Below are positions 37,444 through 52,400 of a stretch of 64,000 nt of DNA, piece by piece; position 1 is the first letter of the stretch, and every line of letters starts with the position of its first letter. The stretch comes from Rachycentron canadum (Eukaryota > Chordata > Actinopteri > Carangiformes > Rachycentridae). The notes under the pieces were generated by a model, which did no database searches, was not told where the DNA came from, and was given only the letters and a program-made list of their open reading frames with translations. The DNA is taken from the NCBI GenBank assembly GCA_038496675.1, contig CM076671.1, positions 4,708,358-4,772,357 on the forward strand, read 5' to 3'. Both the position numbers and the translations under genes were made by a program.

Positions 37444-40400
37444 GTCCTGGCTGTAGAGCTCATCCACAGGCATGCTGGCTTGTCCAGTGTTACTCTGACC
37501 CACATTCTCATCTCTGCTCCACATTCTCAAATCCAAACACTCCTCTTCTCCGGCCTGAAGCTAAAAATGCTTCTCTACTTTGAGAACCTATTTTGTTATA
37601 TATTAAAGGCATTGTCCAGTACTCAGTTTGGGCAGAGAGTGGCTTCGTTCTTGTTTGTGTTGCTGCTGTGTATTGTAAACTCTAAAGGCCACGTTTGTTT
37701 TTGTGGCTTTAAATACTTTTCCATCATTCTGGCTTTGTTTTGAGTTGCCATTTTGTCATGTAGATGATGTTTTCCCTTAAAATATGCTAACTTACATTCA
37801 CATTGGTTCACATTTGCTTCAGTTTGTTGGCATTAATGTTGGTAAAGAAACAATCCCAAAAAGCAATTGCTTTAGGAAAGTTAGATTTTCTCTTTGATTT
37901 GTGCCTTGTATAATATCTTCTTGACTAATGTGTAAAGCTCATTTGTGATCTCGCACCACAGATTATAAGATGTGAGCTATTGCTTGTCAAAATATTAGTT
38001 TCTCAGATATCCTCTGCACCGTCAATTGACCAAAGCTTCTCTCTCTCTGACACACATCTTCATATGATTGTGTCTGTCTCTCCCTCACCATGTGACTGGA
38101 TTTCACAGTCAGGAGTGTGATGATCCAACAGCTGCACAGCAGAAAGGGGGAGGGAGGGTTGGAGGATGATGGGGTGGAGAGGTGGGGGTATGCACAACAG
38201 AAAGGCTTACGTCAACTCAAACGAGTCATGCAGCAGCAGTATGGCCTCCTGCACAGACAGCCAACTGCCATTTTGCTATGGGTGATGCAGTGCACACTAA
38301 ACAATGTAGTAATATTCCCCATTCCCCATTTTTTTTTTTTTTTAGCTGTGTAGCCTCATGATAACTGAAATAAAATTCTGATAATATAAAGAGGCTAACT
38401 CTTGTTTTGTCGTCTGCAGTGATGATACTGTACAACCACCCCCACCTTTGGTCTCTGTCCCCCTCCTCCCGATGTGCTTTCTCTAGGAGAGGCCTTGTAA
38501 TCTTAAAGCAAACCAGTCGTGGGCTGATCTCTGCATGTGTTCAATTAGCGTGTCACTGTTAATCATTGTCAAGTTGCTATTGGGTACAAGCAGGGAGTTA
38601 GCACTGCAGCTAGTTATGACCTTTTTATGAAGACGTGATTGTGGACAAGTTCACTCCTACTATTTGCACTAAAGGCTATTTCCAGCAAAGACTAAACACA
38701 GCATGAAAACTACATCTGGCATCTGATTTAGCTTTTAAACTCTGCACGAACCCACTGATTTCTGTATCGAGGTGGCCTTCGGGTGATTATCATGCCTGCA
38801 CATTTGAGTCAGTTTGTTCACCTTCCATCCTTCCTGCATTTATGCATGATGTTTTGTTATTATATCAATTGTATTATTTTAAGTTTCAAACCTCAATCAG
38901 GTTAATGTTAGTCTGTTAATTAAGCGCATCTGTGGGGGATTAGCCATTGATCTAATGTATATTTATTGTTTTTCATTTCTTTTTTTTTTTTCTTTAAAGA
39001 GCTTATCGATAATGGCTACTGTACGCATCAACTCACAATGGGACTCAGTCATGCATCATTAATCCCCAAACAAAGGAACCATTTGCCAGTAAATGAACGA
39101 CTCGTACTGCATTGTTACATTCAGTCCTAGACATGAATAAGGCCGGGCCAGGCCATGCTGAACCTGCAGAGTTTCAGAGCTCCACACTCCACACATGAAC
39201 CTAAATATAAAAGTGAATTGATTTTAGATGTGAAATCAAATGTCAGTCAAGACCAAAAGATGATTAAAGGCTGATGTCCACACAGTGATTGTTTGTGTTT
39301 GTTCTGGAGAATCTTTATGATGAAACAACAGCTTCTTTTTAACTGGTGTGTGTGTTCTTGTGTGTCTAGGATGAAGAGGAGGAAATTAAACTGGAGATCA
39401 ATATGCTCAAGAAGTATTCCCACCATAGAAACATAGCCACCTACTATGGGGCTTTCATTAAGAAGAGCCCCCCGGGACACGATGACCAGTTGTGGGTAAG
39501 TCCTCAAATCCATCCGAGAAAATGAGGTTAGGTAAGAAGAATGAAAGGAAGCCGCGTTTAGGCTCTATGATATTCCCTATTTTTCTTTTCTCCCTAACCT
39601 CCTAGTTTTCAAAGGTTTACTAGTTGATACCACCGTGGTCTCTTTATCTTCAGGCAGGGTCATGTAATGAAATTATTATTGGTTGATCAGGTATTGTTGA
39701 CCTATCCTGTGATGATTCATATTTTGTATCCGTCATGTAGTTGGTGATGGAGTTCTGTGGAGCTGGTTCGATCACAGACCTGGTGAAGAACACCAAGGGG
39801 AACCAGCTGAAGGAAGACTGGATCGCCTACATCTCCAGAGAGATCCTCAGAGTGAGCGCTTCTTTCCTCTTTCCTCTCCTCTTTCCTCTCTCCTCTCTCC
39901 TCTCACGCCCTGTGTCTGTCTCCTCCTCAGGGTCTGGCCCACTTACATGCCCACCACGTCATCCACCGTGACATCAAGGGCCAGAACGTCTTGCTGACTG
40001 AGAATGCTGAAGTCAAACTAGGTGAGAGCAGCACAGATCTCAGATCAGTGTTGATTGAGTTGAGAATTTACACATTTGAGCTTTGTTGGAAAAACATGAA
40101 TCAATCTTTGGTCCTCAATCAAAATAAGTCACTTAAGCTTCAGTTTTCTTCATGGCGACCGAGGTGAAAAACATTTTTACCTTAAACTCACTTTGAAAAT
40201 CAGCACTCCAGATTTCCCCCTCTTCTCTGGCTACAACTCACCTTCTCCTCTGAGCTTCTTTTTCTGCACAGAAGTTTCAGCAGTGGCCAAGGATAGTTAT
40301 TGCTTTCATACACTTTCAAAGTATGAGAGCGGTGCAGATGCATGATGTAAGCTGATGACATCCTTTTTTTTTTCTGTTCATATTGTAGCACCAGGCACTG

Positions 40401-43400
40401 TTTGCTCCATCTGTCATCATTCAGTGTGACACAGATTGAGACCAGGACTTTACTGGAGGCACCTTAAATTTCTTTCCAGAATAGAAATGACTTAATGTCC
40501 AGTGAAATAGTTTGTCCTGCAAAGCAGTAAAAAACTAATTCTCTACCCTCTTCAAAACTAGTGTGTGTAGTAGATGTGTGTTTTCTTGTAAAACAAATAA
40601 AAAGCTCATCGCCTTGACACCTTTTTAAAGTTTTAATCCTTATTATTTCAGTCCTGATTGATATGGGGGTTTGTGGATCATTTGCAGCACCAGTTCCTGG
40701 TACACAAATTGAATCTGCCACAAACAATAAAAACTGCTATCTGGAGTGGTAATTATACGATGTAAATTCATTGACTGGCTCATTGAATCGGTGAAAAAAA
40801 CGTCAACCACAAATAATATGGAAATGACATGAGTTGTCAGAGCACTAAAATGCTTCTGCTGTGATTGATCAAGCCTAAAAAAAAAAGCCAGTGATTGATT
40901 ATGATTTGACCTGCAGGATTATGCGCAGGAAAACCACAAAATGCTCCAGACCCCAGTTTCTAACATCATTCCCAATATTGCTGACTGAGTTATTATTACT
41001 CTCTCCAGTGGACTTTGGGGTAAGTGCTCAGCTGGATCGGACAGTGGGGAGGAGAAACACCTTTATCGGGACTCCTTATTGGATGGCACCTGAGGTCATT
41101 GCTTGCGACGAGAACCCCGACGCAACATACGATTACAGAGTAAGGGCCTCCGCAGAAGACGTGCCGTATTTGTGTAAAGCGGGTGTGTTGTACCTGTCAA
41201 CGTCACGATTTGTCTTGTCGTAGTTTTGGTTAACGGGTGTCTTTCTTTTGCAGAGTGATCTGTGGTCTTGTGGTATCACAGCTATTGAAATGGCTGAAGG
41301 AGCACCACGTGAGTCCCAGTTTATTTTATTGATTTTATTTTTGTGTCACTCCAGTATCTTGAATTCTTGTTGATGCTTGTGTGCTCCTTCTTTCAGCACT
41401 TTGTGACATGCACCCGATGCGCGCGCTCTTCCTCATTCCTAGAAATCCTCCTCCTCGGCTCAAATCTAAAAAATGGTGAGTACCACCCAGAAGGATGTTT
41501 TCAGTGTACACACGTGAGTATTTCTGTCCTTTCCAATGTTCTTTTTACCCTAATACGTCTTCATTTATCAAGATAGGCCATAATATTTCCTGCTTGGCTT
41601 CTATGTGCACTCTGGCACATTTTGATGTTAACTCTGACTTCAGACCAGGCTGCTACAGGAGCTTGAATCGTGAGCTCGGCTTTTCCTCGGTGCTTTGCTG
41701 CTGAGCTGAACATCTGTGGTACACCTGCTCTGGCAGACTCAGCCTCTCCTGGCACACACTACAGAACTGCTCAGTGCATGCACTGCAGAAAAAAATCAAA
41801 CCTTTGACTCTTTTTTTGAGCTGTCATGAGGGCTAAGATGAATTTTAAAAACTTTAAAAACTGATATTTTTGCTATCAAAGCAGATCCCAACTGAAAAGA
41901 TCCAGATGGACCCTTCAGTGTTATCGATCCTATTTTGTGTAAAATATTGATTTGGTCTGCTGTTGTCATTTCACTTTTGTGTAATTAGAAGTGAATCTAA
42001 CTGGTGCAGCAGGTGCAGCGATGATGATAATTTAAGTTGTACTATGCCTCATATTTTGGTTTTCATGGTGAATTTCTGATGAAGGCTTCAGTGCCGCCTG
42101 TCCATTTGCATAAACCTCAATTTACACTGAGAAGCCGGAGGCAGCTGTCACGCTGTGGAGCGTTGTAAGGACGGTTGGGTAATTTGAAATCAGAGCTTGT
42201 TTGCAGAAAGTTTTACTTCGTATCCCTGGATATGCTCTGTCCTTGAGTGGCTGAAATATTTGTCTGGCTTCCACTGCCTTTTTTAATAATTCACCCCCCA
42301 CAATCCCCCACAGGTCCAAAAAGTTTTTCAGTTTCATCGAGAGCTGTCTGGTAAAGAACTACACACAACGCCCCCCAACAGAGCAGCTGTTGAAGCACCC
42401 CTTCATCCGAGACCAGCCCAACGAGAGGCAAGTCCGTATACAGCTCAAAGACCATATCGATCGGACCAAGAAGAAGAGGGGAGAGAAAGGTGCGTCTGAC
42501 TCTCCGTGCAGTTTAATCAGTTCATCTGTTTTCTGTGTTATTGTCAGAAAATGTCCACAGTATCTGTTATGTCACATGAGTTTACAGCAGTGGTGAGTTC
42601 CTCTAGGTGACTTCTTCCTTTTTCCACATACAGATGAGACAGAGTATGAGTACAGTGGCAGCGAGGAGGAGGAGGAAGATCCCCCAGAGCAGGAGGGAGA
42701 ACCCAGGTGGGATCCCTTTCAAAAAACCTTTCTGAAGACATTTGAAATTGAACCCCCTCTAATCTAACCCTTCTGTACAAATTTCTCCCGTCTTCCAGCT
42801 CCATCGTCAATGTTCCAGGTGAGTCGACTCTGCGCCGCGACTTCATCCGCCTGCAGCAGGAGAACAAGGAGCGGTCAGAGGCGCTTCGCCGCCAGCAGCT
42901 CCTCCAGGAGCAACAGCTCAGAGAGCAGGAGGAGTACAAGCGCCAACTACTGGCTGAGAGGCAGAAACGCATTGAGCAGCAGAAGGAGCAGAGGAGGCGG
43001 CTGGAGGAGGTAGGATGATATTTTTTCTAGGGCTTGGTCACAGATCTTTGAGTCAAATGAGAGGCTGATGCTGGCAAACAGAAAGATCAAACTGCTGAAA
43101 ATTATGTTTTTGTTGACAATATATTTCTTGCGTATTGTCCCTATAGCAACAGCGACGTGAACGGGAGATGAGGAGGCAACAGGAGCGCGAACAGCGTCGT
43201 CGGGAACAAGAGGAGAAGAGGCGTATTGAAGAGATGGATCGTAGACGTAAAGAAGAGGAGGAGCGCCGACGGGCCGAGGATGAGAAGAGAAGGAACGATC
43301 GTGAACAGGTCAGCTTTAAAGTATTTCTACTAAAACTGTCATCAGTGTGTCAACTGAGGAATCATCATGGGTAAACGACCGGAGGCCTTTGTTTTCATGC

Positions 43401-46400
43401 CAGAAGGTAGAATTTCCTAGTGATGACGCAGTGAGGTACTCAGCGTACAGTGTGATTCAGAGGAAGGAGGATTTAGAATCTGCATTGGCTCAGTTTTTAA
43501 AAAAAAAACAAAACAAAAAAAACAACCCAACAAAAAAGGAAAAGGCGTGTTTGTCAGTTCTGTATGGATTCTGATGGAGTGAAGACGCTGCACGATTGAC
43601 TTTCTCTCTTTTTGAGCGAGATGCCCACTTACTACACTGACTGCTTTGCCTTGATCGACAGGAGTACATCAGGCGTCAGCTGGAGGAGGAGCAGAGACAC
43701 CTGGAGATGCTGCAGGAGCAGCTCCTCCGTGAACAGGCCATGCTGCTGGTCAGTCACACACATACTCGACTTACAACTTACACAGCACATACACACATTT
43801 TTTTATTCTTCCTGCCTCAGCTCCCAGTTAAACGGTCGTTAAGATAAAATGTGTCTTTTGTATAGATCAGGATTACGGTGCATCAGTCAAGCTCGAAAAC
43901 TAATTTCAGATGTGTAATCAATAAAATTTCCTTGTGTTTGTGGACATCGTGGTGAAGCACTTTAACCCATTCATAATGTTTAAATTTAGAGTCACGACAT
44001 AATGAAATGGTTCAACTGTTAGTTTGTGGTTTAACTGAACACTAAATATTTTTATTGACAGATTTATGACTAAAAGCCTTTAAGTGTGACGGTGTTGGAG
44101 ACTGTGGGCGTCATCAGGAGAAGAAACATGATGTTCTTGCATTGTTTCAAGTTTTGTCAGTGAATTACTTTTTTTTTTTTTTTTTTTTTTTTTAATCACA
44201 ATTCACATTTGTTTTGTATAGAACCAAATCGATCGATTATCACAGCACAACTTTACATAGTATTTCTAAACTACATAGCACCTGTTAGATGTATAATAAT
44301 ACAGAGTTACGAAGGAGGAAATGGGGAAATGTGTCGGAAAATGCTGCTCTCTGTTGACAGTAAGTGGTTAAAACACTGACAGATTTTTAGCCAGCCTAAG
44401 TTTGTCAGGTCACTACTACTGCTGGCTCTCCCATCTCTTCTCACCACCTTGAATCAACCCCACACTCTGCATTAGGAGTTCAAGTGGCGGGAGCTCGAGG
44501 AGCAGCGCAAGGCCGAGCGACTCCATAAGCGCCTGCAGCAGGAGCAGGCGTACCTGCTGTCGCTCCAGCATGAATCTAAACAGCAGCCTGGCGACAAGAC
44601 CAAACTCCCCTCAGACCATAGCAAACCTCCACAGACGTCCACCCTACCCCCCGAAAGAGTCCTTACAACACCTCCACAAGCTCAGGCCCTTGACAGCGTT
44701 GTTTCTGTAGCGAGGGGCACTCATGAGTCCTCCAGGGCCCTTCAGACGATCCCCGCAGACAGCACTAAATCCCAGGCAGCAGAAAAGCCAGAAAGGACCT
44801 ACACTGTTGAGACCTGTCCCAGCCCCAACCCTCCTCAGACTGAAACCCCAACTGACTCTAAACCTCCCCAGGCAGAAAGTTTGGAGCCCGATAGGCCCCC
44901 CGAGCCTGTCAGTCATCCTCCTCAGCCTATCAGAGAGGTGAACCTCCTCCTCGGCTCTGCCTACCCCACTGCCTGCTCTTTCCAGCTTCTTCTTGCTTGT
45001 CTTCACACGGCCTCAGTGACCATGATGATGAAGGTGGTGCGAGTAACAAACAATGGTTTTCTTGAGCACAAACAATTAGATTTACTTTAGCGTTTTCTTT
45101 TTCGGTTGCTGTGGTGTTCTTCCAGAGCAATAGCTAATTTGTTACAACGCAGGCTGTCTCAGCCAGGCCCTTTTGAATGAAACAAGTAGGGGGTATGGTG
45201 GAGAATGGAAAAACCACAGGCTCGCAACCACTGTTTTTATGTCCTGAATAAAACAGAGTTGTTCTCCTCCACTCTTTCTTGGCAATCGCTCTAACGTGCA
45301 CTGTCGCTAGTCTCTTTTAAACTAAAACCATGAGGATGTTTGAAAAATTTCGTCTTAATTTTCACTTTGAGCCGACACTGAGCAAGAGAAAGAGAAATAA
45401 TGAATTTTATAGGTTTGGAAGCAAGATGAAGCGAGATTCCAGTCTCGCTTCCATCTTTTCACAACAATTTATTTTTATTGTTTTTCCCATAAGAATAAAG
45501 ATGATCGCCTAGGCTTGTATTTTTTTTTATTCCCCATAATTTCACCCTCAATCAAGAGCTCCTCCTCCTGTCATCCCTTTCTCTTAGAGGTTTTCTTCCT
45601 CAGGGCAAAACAGAACCACAAGTGTTTTCTCTTGATCTCGGATGGCCGACCTGTGACATTCTTCAATGCGGTTGTTTTGACTGAATGTGTGTGTGGATTG
45701 GGCCATTGCATGTGGATGGCTGAGGCCCAGACTAACACGCAGGACGCCCCGAGCAGTGTCTCCCTTCATCAACAGTCCTGTTCCGTGTCATTAACAATGA
45801 TCTTTCCCTCCATTTATTATAAAGATTTCTAGGATATATTTGTTTGAACAAGTCCTGTCTCCACCTCTGTCTGTCCACACACACACCTATGTCTGTCCGG
45901 CTGTCTCAAATTCATGCTTCAAGCATGTGTAATATCAGTGTCATCAGTTGTCTTTATTCTTGGTCTTTGTCAGTCAAATATGAAGGTTCCTGAGTATGAC
46001 AAATGGTTCCTGAGCAACTGTAATATTAGAAAATCCAAGGAGATGGGAACCATTTTTAATTTTTCAGTAAAGAAAACACTCGACTCAATTCAGACTTAAA
46101 ATCTGAACTCTGAGCAGTGGTTCCCTTCTCTTTGATTTTCTTTCATTTTAGTTCAATCACTGAAACATTACTCCTGATCCTCATCCCGTCTGTCCCGTAC
46201 GATTCCCTCATCCCAGGCTGACGAGCGCTACCGTAAGAACATTCAGGGCTCCCCTCAGAGTGCCCCTCCTCCCAAGCAGCCCCCTCTGCCTCCCCGCTCC
46301 TCTGAACCGTTCTCCAATGGCGGCTCGTCCTCTGAGGCCTCCGCCATGCACCGGCCCATGGAGCCACAGGTAACTCCTTCCTCCTCCCTTTTTTCCTCTT

Positions 46401-49400
46401 TCTGCTTGTGCTCTCTTCCTCCCTCACTTGTGCACTCGCACGGTTTTGTGAAACGGAAAAGCAATATCCTTCTGTACTGTTGGTGGCGTACGGAAATGGA
46501 TCACACAAAGATTTGTTAATTAATTAATGTTTAGATTTTTTTTTTTTTTTTTTTTTAGAAATTGTTTTTATTTTCATCGCTAATAAAACAAATGACCTTT
46601 AGTCTTCAGTTACATCTCACACCAGATCAGTGGTTCAGCTCATATCTGCACCTCAGAAAAGTATCTGGGTGGGAACACAAAAGGAAAATTGTTTGTATTA
46701 TTGAATTAGCCTATTACCACAATAAACCTTTCAGCCAGTAGCCAGTAGTAAAAAGGACAGATCTCGATACTAATGTAATCGTAAAGAGTAAATGTTCATA
46801 TATATTTATCTATAAAAATATATAAAATACACATTCATTGATCCCATCAATGCTCGTACACCAATAATACTTTTTCTTTCCGTTTGGCAAATTGTATTTA
46901 GTCATTTTAAGTAGCGCTTGTGTAAGATGTGCAGCCTTTTAGCTTATTAAACAGGGACGCATTCTTATGGGAGCGGTCAGAGGTTGTAATTTACTAACCT
47001 ATACTAGAGAAGCCTGCGTAGATCTGAAAGTGGGTCTTTAAATTGGACACTGTGGAGGAACATGGGCTTTCGCAGACGGTTTTCCATCAATGAACAATCC
47101 AAGAACACACTGACCCATAAATGAACTTCTACTTTCATACCACTAAAATCCTAACAATTGTTTTTCTGAAAGTACATCCAAGGGAAGACGTGTGTTAAAG
47201 AATAGTTCTTAATCTGTACAAAATCCAAAGTGTAAAACCAACCTGTTTTAGTTTCAGCTTCATGTTTACTGACATGAGATTGATAACGCAATGTCGAACT
47301 CTTCCTTTAAGCACTTGCCTGAATCTAAAGGCCAGACAGCGAATCGGAGCGAAACACATCATCGTGTCGTGTTGTGCTTTGTCTGCTGTATGCATGTGTA
47401 TTTATCTAAGCACATGTATGTGAAAAGCCACACACATCTTCCCTCATGTCTCACTGTGTTGTCTGCTTGTTTCACCTCCCCTCCCCTCCTCCTCCTCCTC
47501 CTCCTCCTCTTCTTCCTCTTGCCCCCGCTCCTCCCTCACTCCCTAAAAGGTCCAGTGGTCCCACCTGGCTGCTCTAAAAAGCAGCAACAGCGCCGCCCCC
47601 TCTCCTCCTCCTCCACCCGTGGTGTCTCGCTCCCAGTCCTTCAGCGAGCCCGGCGGCGTGACCTCTAGCTTTGCACAACTCCACCTGCGTTCCCAGGACC
47701 CCCAACATCACCACCACCATCACCCATCGCCCGCACGCACTGACCCCCAGCCCCAACCTCCCCTCCACCACCCTCAGGCCCAGACTAGGGCCGAACACCA
47801 GGCCAGCAACGAGGAGGTGCCTCCCAAGGTAAGGAGTTGATGAGGGCCCCCTAGTTCCCACCCTCTCCTTGACTGCTTCCTCCCTCATTCACCTTCTCTC
47901 ACGTTGGTCAGTGATCATGCTCCTCCACCACAACACTTGTGTTTTTCTTTGCTTTGCTGTGTTTCAGTCTCATTCAGAGTCACTCATCACCATTAAACAG
48001 TGATTTACAACTACTATAAGTAATACTAAAGCAGGGAATTTTGCACATAAAATTATTTTATATTATTTTATTTATGGCCCATAAATAACATTGGGAGGTG
48101 AAATAATGATCAAAATGCAAAAATAGTGTGTGGACACCAATGAACAGCACGTTCCTCCAACCTAAATTTGTTCTGGCGTGGTTGCTTCTGCTGCAGACGT
48201 TCTGCCATCACTGAGAACTGTTCTTCTCGGTTTTTTAATTTTTTTTTTTTGCCTCACGCAACTTTAAGCTGCTCTTGTACATTTTTAATTTGAGACAAAG
48301 TGTAATTCAAACGCTATGCTTACGCTGAGTACATAGCTGCCACCGTGTGAGGACCTCTGAATCTGTCTCCTTCAGGTACCAGTGAGGACAACATCAAGGT
48401 CCCCAGTCCTGTCGCGTCGAGAGTCCCCTCTGCCATCACAGCCCGGCAACCAGGGCGGACAGAGGGGCGCTGGCGGGTAAGTAAAGAGACCTCGGGGAAT
48501 GATAAGTCCTGAAAAAGCATTATGATGTTCATTTACATAAAAGGACTGTGGTTAATCATACTGTGCACGATATTACTGAATACTTACCGTTGTGCTTGTT
48601 AATGGGGCCGCGTTCCCCGTGACAGTAACTTGGAGCAGCGCCCGCTTTGGGACCGAGTGGAGAAGCTGCAGCCTCGACCTGGCAGTGGCAGCTCCTCCGG
48701 CTCCTCCAACTCCAGCTCCCAGGCCAGCTCTGGAGACCGCTTCAGGCCACGCTGTGAGTCCCCTGGTACTGTAACAAGGCTGCATTTCACAGACTCTACT
48801 CACTGCTTATTAGTTCATCGTGATTTATTATTGTAATAACACCATTCTCGCTCAAAGGCCGTGCTGTGCTATCTCGTCGCGCTCTAAGTCGTGTGCGTTT
48901 CTGTGTTGGTGATTGAAGATCTTTTCAGAGCCAACTCCTCTTGCCCAATTCTGTATCCCCGCACTGAAGCAGCTTCCTTTTGTTCTCTCCAAGCTTCCTC
49001 CAAGTCTGAAGGATCGCCTCTCCAGCGGCCTGACAACGTCCCCAAAAAACAAGATGAAAAGAACCTCGCCAGGCCCACTCGACCAGCTGTAAGTCCACTG
49101 TTACCAGAGTGCTGGATAACACTGTATAATGCTGAATAGGTGAAAACTGTTTTTCTCCCCATTTGTGTTTTTCTCTATTTTCCTACTACTCTAATTATTC
49201 AACCACCTGATGTGTGCAACATCTCATGATTCCAATGGTTCGCGATTGTTGGGGAACCTCTTAGGGTGATGTGGTAAGCCTATTAAATGAGATTAATCAC
49301 AGCTATGCTATGCTTGCACCATTGCGCCCCCCCCCCACCCCCATTGCATTGTATACTGAAGCGTTGTGATACAAGAACAGTTTCTCCTCTGTGACTGTGT

Positions 49401-52400
49401 GATTGTTTTCCGCTGGTGTCTTTCCTCATGCCTGCACAGTTTTTTGCTTGTCATCAATAAAATGCACATGGCACCTGGAGGGTTAAGCCCTTTTACGGAG
49501 GCTTCCCGAGCCTGGATTTGAATGCAATCACATTTGAATGCAAACACTCTCTCCCTGTTTCCTTGTACTTGTCAGAATGGCTCCTAATCTCACCTGGCTT
49601 TGTTGCTGGATAAACTGTGCCCCTTTTGCTTTATGGAACACGACAGGGAAATATCCCTCCTCCCTTTCCTGCTTGACACTGACCTTAAATGACTACATTA
49701 GTAAAACGAGCAGAAGGCAGCATGGTTGCGGTACCAAGGAGTAACACCAATTTAGGAGTCCAAGTCTATAAATAATACAATTGGGAAACACTTGTGTGGT
49801 ATCATGCTGCATGTACCTATTGATCTGCGGCTTTAGGTTTGTCTTAACTGGAACAGGAAAGTGTTATATACAAAGTAAAGAGTTGAGTCACAGTTGTATT
49901 TCTCTAATACTTCATTGCGCTCCATTCAGGACCTGACCGCTCTGGCCAAGGAGCTGCGTGCAGTGGACGATGTGCGGCCCCCCCACAAGGTCACTGACTA
50001 CTCCTCCTCAAGCGAGGAGTCGGGCACCACTGACGAAGATGACGACGAGGAGGTGGACCAGGAGGCAGGAGAGGAGTCCACTTCAGGAGCCGAGGACTCC
50101 AGAGCTGGGTAGGTAGAAGCGTGATGATGTCGTTGGCTTTCGGTCTCCACCGTGTGCTCCTTGCTGCTCCTGTTTATTCAAACGTAGTCTTCTCAGCCAA
50201 TATAAAAAAAGCATTTGTCAGACCCATCAAAGTGTGTTGCATGGCTTCTCTGCATGAATGTTAACAATATCGCAATATCTGGTCATGGACATCAGATATT
50301 CCCATGGCTTCTACAGGAAGCTGAGTAACGGGGAGACGGAGTCAGCTAAGACCATGCTGGTCGAAGACTCGGAGAGCGACCAAGCCACTACGCCCTCCAA
50401 GGATGGCACGCTGGTCATCAGACAGGTAAGAGGAAGAGATGGGAATGTGACTTACCGAGACTGAAACGTTGAGCTAGAGGCATATTCAGCTTGCATATTG
50501 TAAGAAAAGTCATTTTACTTTCTCTTTTGTCCAGCGTCAATGTCCACTCACGTCCACCGTTTTTCTGTTGCTTTTTTTCCACGATTTGATTAAAATTTCA
50601 GTTACTCGCTGCTTCACATTTTACATATACAGATGGGGAATCTAATCAGATTGCTATAGGTGGAGTGTAATGTGACCAGCACAGCAGCGGTGGTATTTAA
50701 AGAATATGTTGAGTGTGTTGACGGGAGGGTTTTGTTGTGAATTGGGAGCAAATCGTGATATGAAGCAGCAGACTAGCAGACGGGCTACAGCTCCTCCACC
50801 TGCCTGCTCCAGCCCAAGTGTGCCTGTTCTTGCTTCCAGAGCACCGTTGACATAAAGCGGTCGGTCAATCTCTCATCTCCCTCCTCTTCCTCGGCCGGCT
50901 CCGGTAACGGCCACGGCCAGCCCCCACCCCCCAGCCACGGCCTCCCAGAGAAAAACGGCTTTGCCGGCCGTATACACCACCTACCCGACCTTATCCAGCA
51001 GAGCCATCACTCCCCCTCCTCTTCCACAACCATCCCTTCCTCTTCTTCCTCTTCCTCCTTCCCCTCATCATCTAGCCACGCCAGTCCTGCCATGTCCCCA
51101 CAGAACCCCCTGGACGAGCTCACTGCCATAGAGGTACGTCATCCTCACATCACAGAGACAAACGACTAAGGATGGACAGTTGCAGATGTACAGGCTTCCA
51201 CGGGCACTAAAGAGCAGTTGCAAATGTTTTTTATCTAGCTTTATTCCAATTGTGGGGTGGAAGTACATTGATAAGTAAAAACACTCCTTGTCACTTTCTG
51301 TTAGTGTTGTCTGCCTGGACATGAAGCTCGTTAAGATAAATGATTTGCAAATGCTTTTTTCTCTAGTTATTTTTCAGTGGTTTGGATAGCGTTGACCTCT
51401 GTACCTACCCAAGCCTGTACATACCCACCGTCCAGCCCTTAATGGTTGTCGGTCTTGGCCTCTCTGCACCCTATCCTGCCCCCCAACCCTCTGTGTCTTG
51501 CTGGCTTCGCTCTGGCTCTCCTCTGCCCCCTCCTGGCTTGGCTGACACCTCTGGTTTGGGTCTTCTGAGTGGCTGCAACCTCCTTTCCCTCCTGCACTTG
51601 ACTGCATTGCTGTGTCTCTGCTAACACTGATGCCTCCCGGTGGTAGAACGCGGTCAGGGCATGGAGAAAACTTGGCCTCGAGCCTCTCGGGGGTGTGAAC
51701 TACAAAAGACCATTTCTTAGCAGGACACCGCGGTAGAGACACTTGGTAGTTGTAACAGAGTTGGACATGCCAGGTGTGATGTTTTGTAGCGCCAGCTCGA
51801 AGGGGTGGAATGATGACATCTCTAAATTTTAGACGGCAAGAAATCCCATTTATTTTTCATGATTTTTTTATTTTATTATTATTTATTTTTTTAAAACTGC
51901 CTCATAACTTTGTAGCAAACAACAGGCACCTTGGGTGGTGGACTGCTCTTCTGTCTGCTTTAATAGGAGCAGCTTTTGTTCCTCCTAACACCTCACAGCA
52001 GCCCACGTTTGGATCAATTCTCATTTCCTGAAACACTTTTCTTTTCGTCTCACGTGTTTTGACTGTCAATGCAAGCTTCAGAACAACTAACTGCACAACT
52101 GCATGTTTGATTTGTTATAAACCTTAATTTCACCTCAAACGTTACAATCCAAGTTGTTTGTCCCATTAAAAAGTGCAGTTTGTTTGAACACTGTTTTATA
52201 GAGGCAGAGCTGTGAATTTATACGCTCGCAACTGAGGAGCCTGTTGCTAATGTGGTTTAAATCAACAGCCATCGACAGTTTTATAATTGTCAGTCAGCGT
52301 AGTAAAAAAAAAAAAGCTCCGATAAATAATGTTGGACATCTGTATCGTCGTCCTCAATATTGTGTTTGCTTCCTAAATGTCTTTAATCTCTCTCAGTCCC

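Larger units (their letters stand above)
24095..42706 (+). other. map4k4: map4k4 exons 1-11: kinase domain and acidic linker
   Basis: Exons: 24095-24151, 24521-24586, 35637-35693, 39370-39495, 39741-39851, 39931-40021, 41009-41139, 41254-41308, 41397-41475, 42314-42489, 42634-42706. They code the N terminus, the full kinase fold with all catalytic motifs, and a linker ending [16 protein letters not shown]. The glycine-rich loop and Lys54 are separated by the 11-kb intron. Identity to human MAP4K4 over this part is very high by eye. Introns 40022-41008 and 41476-42313 show no additional exon. Confidence 0.95.
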
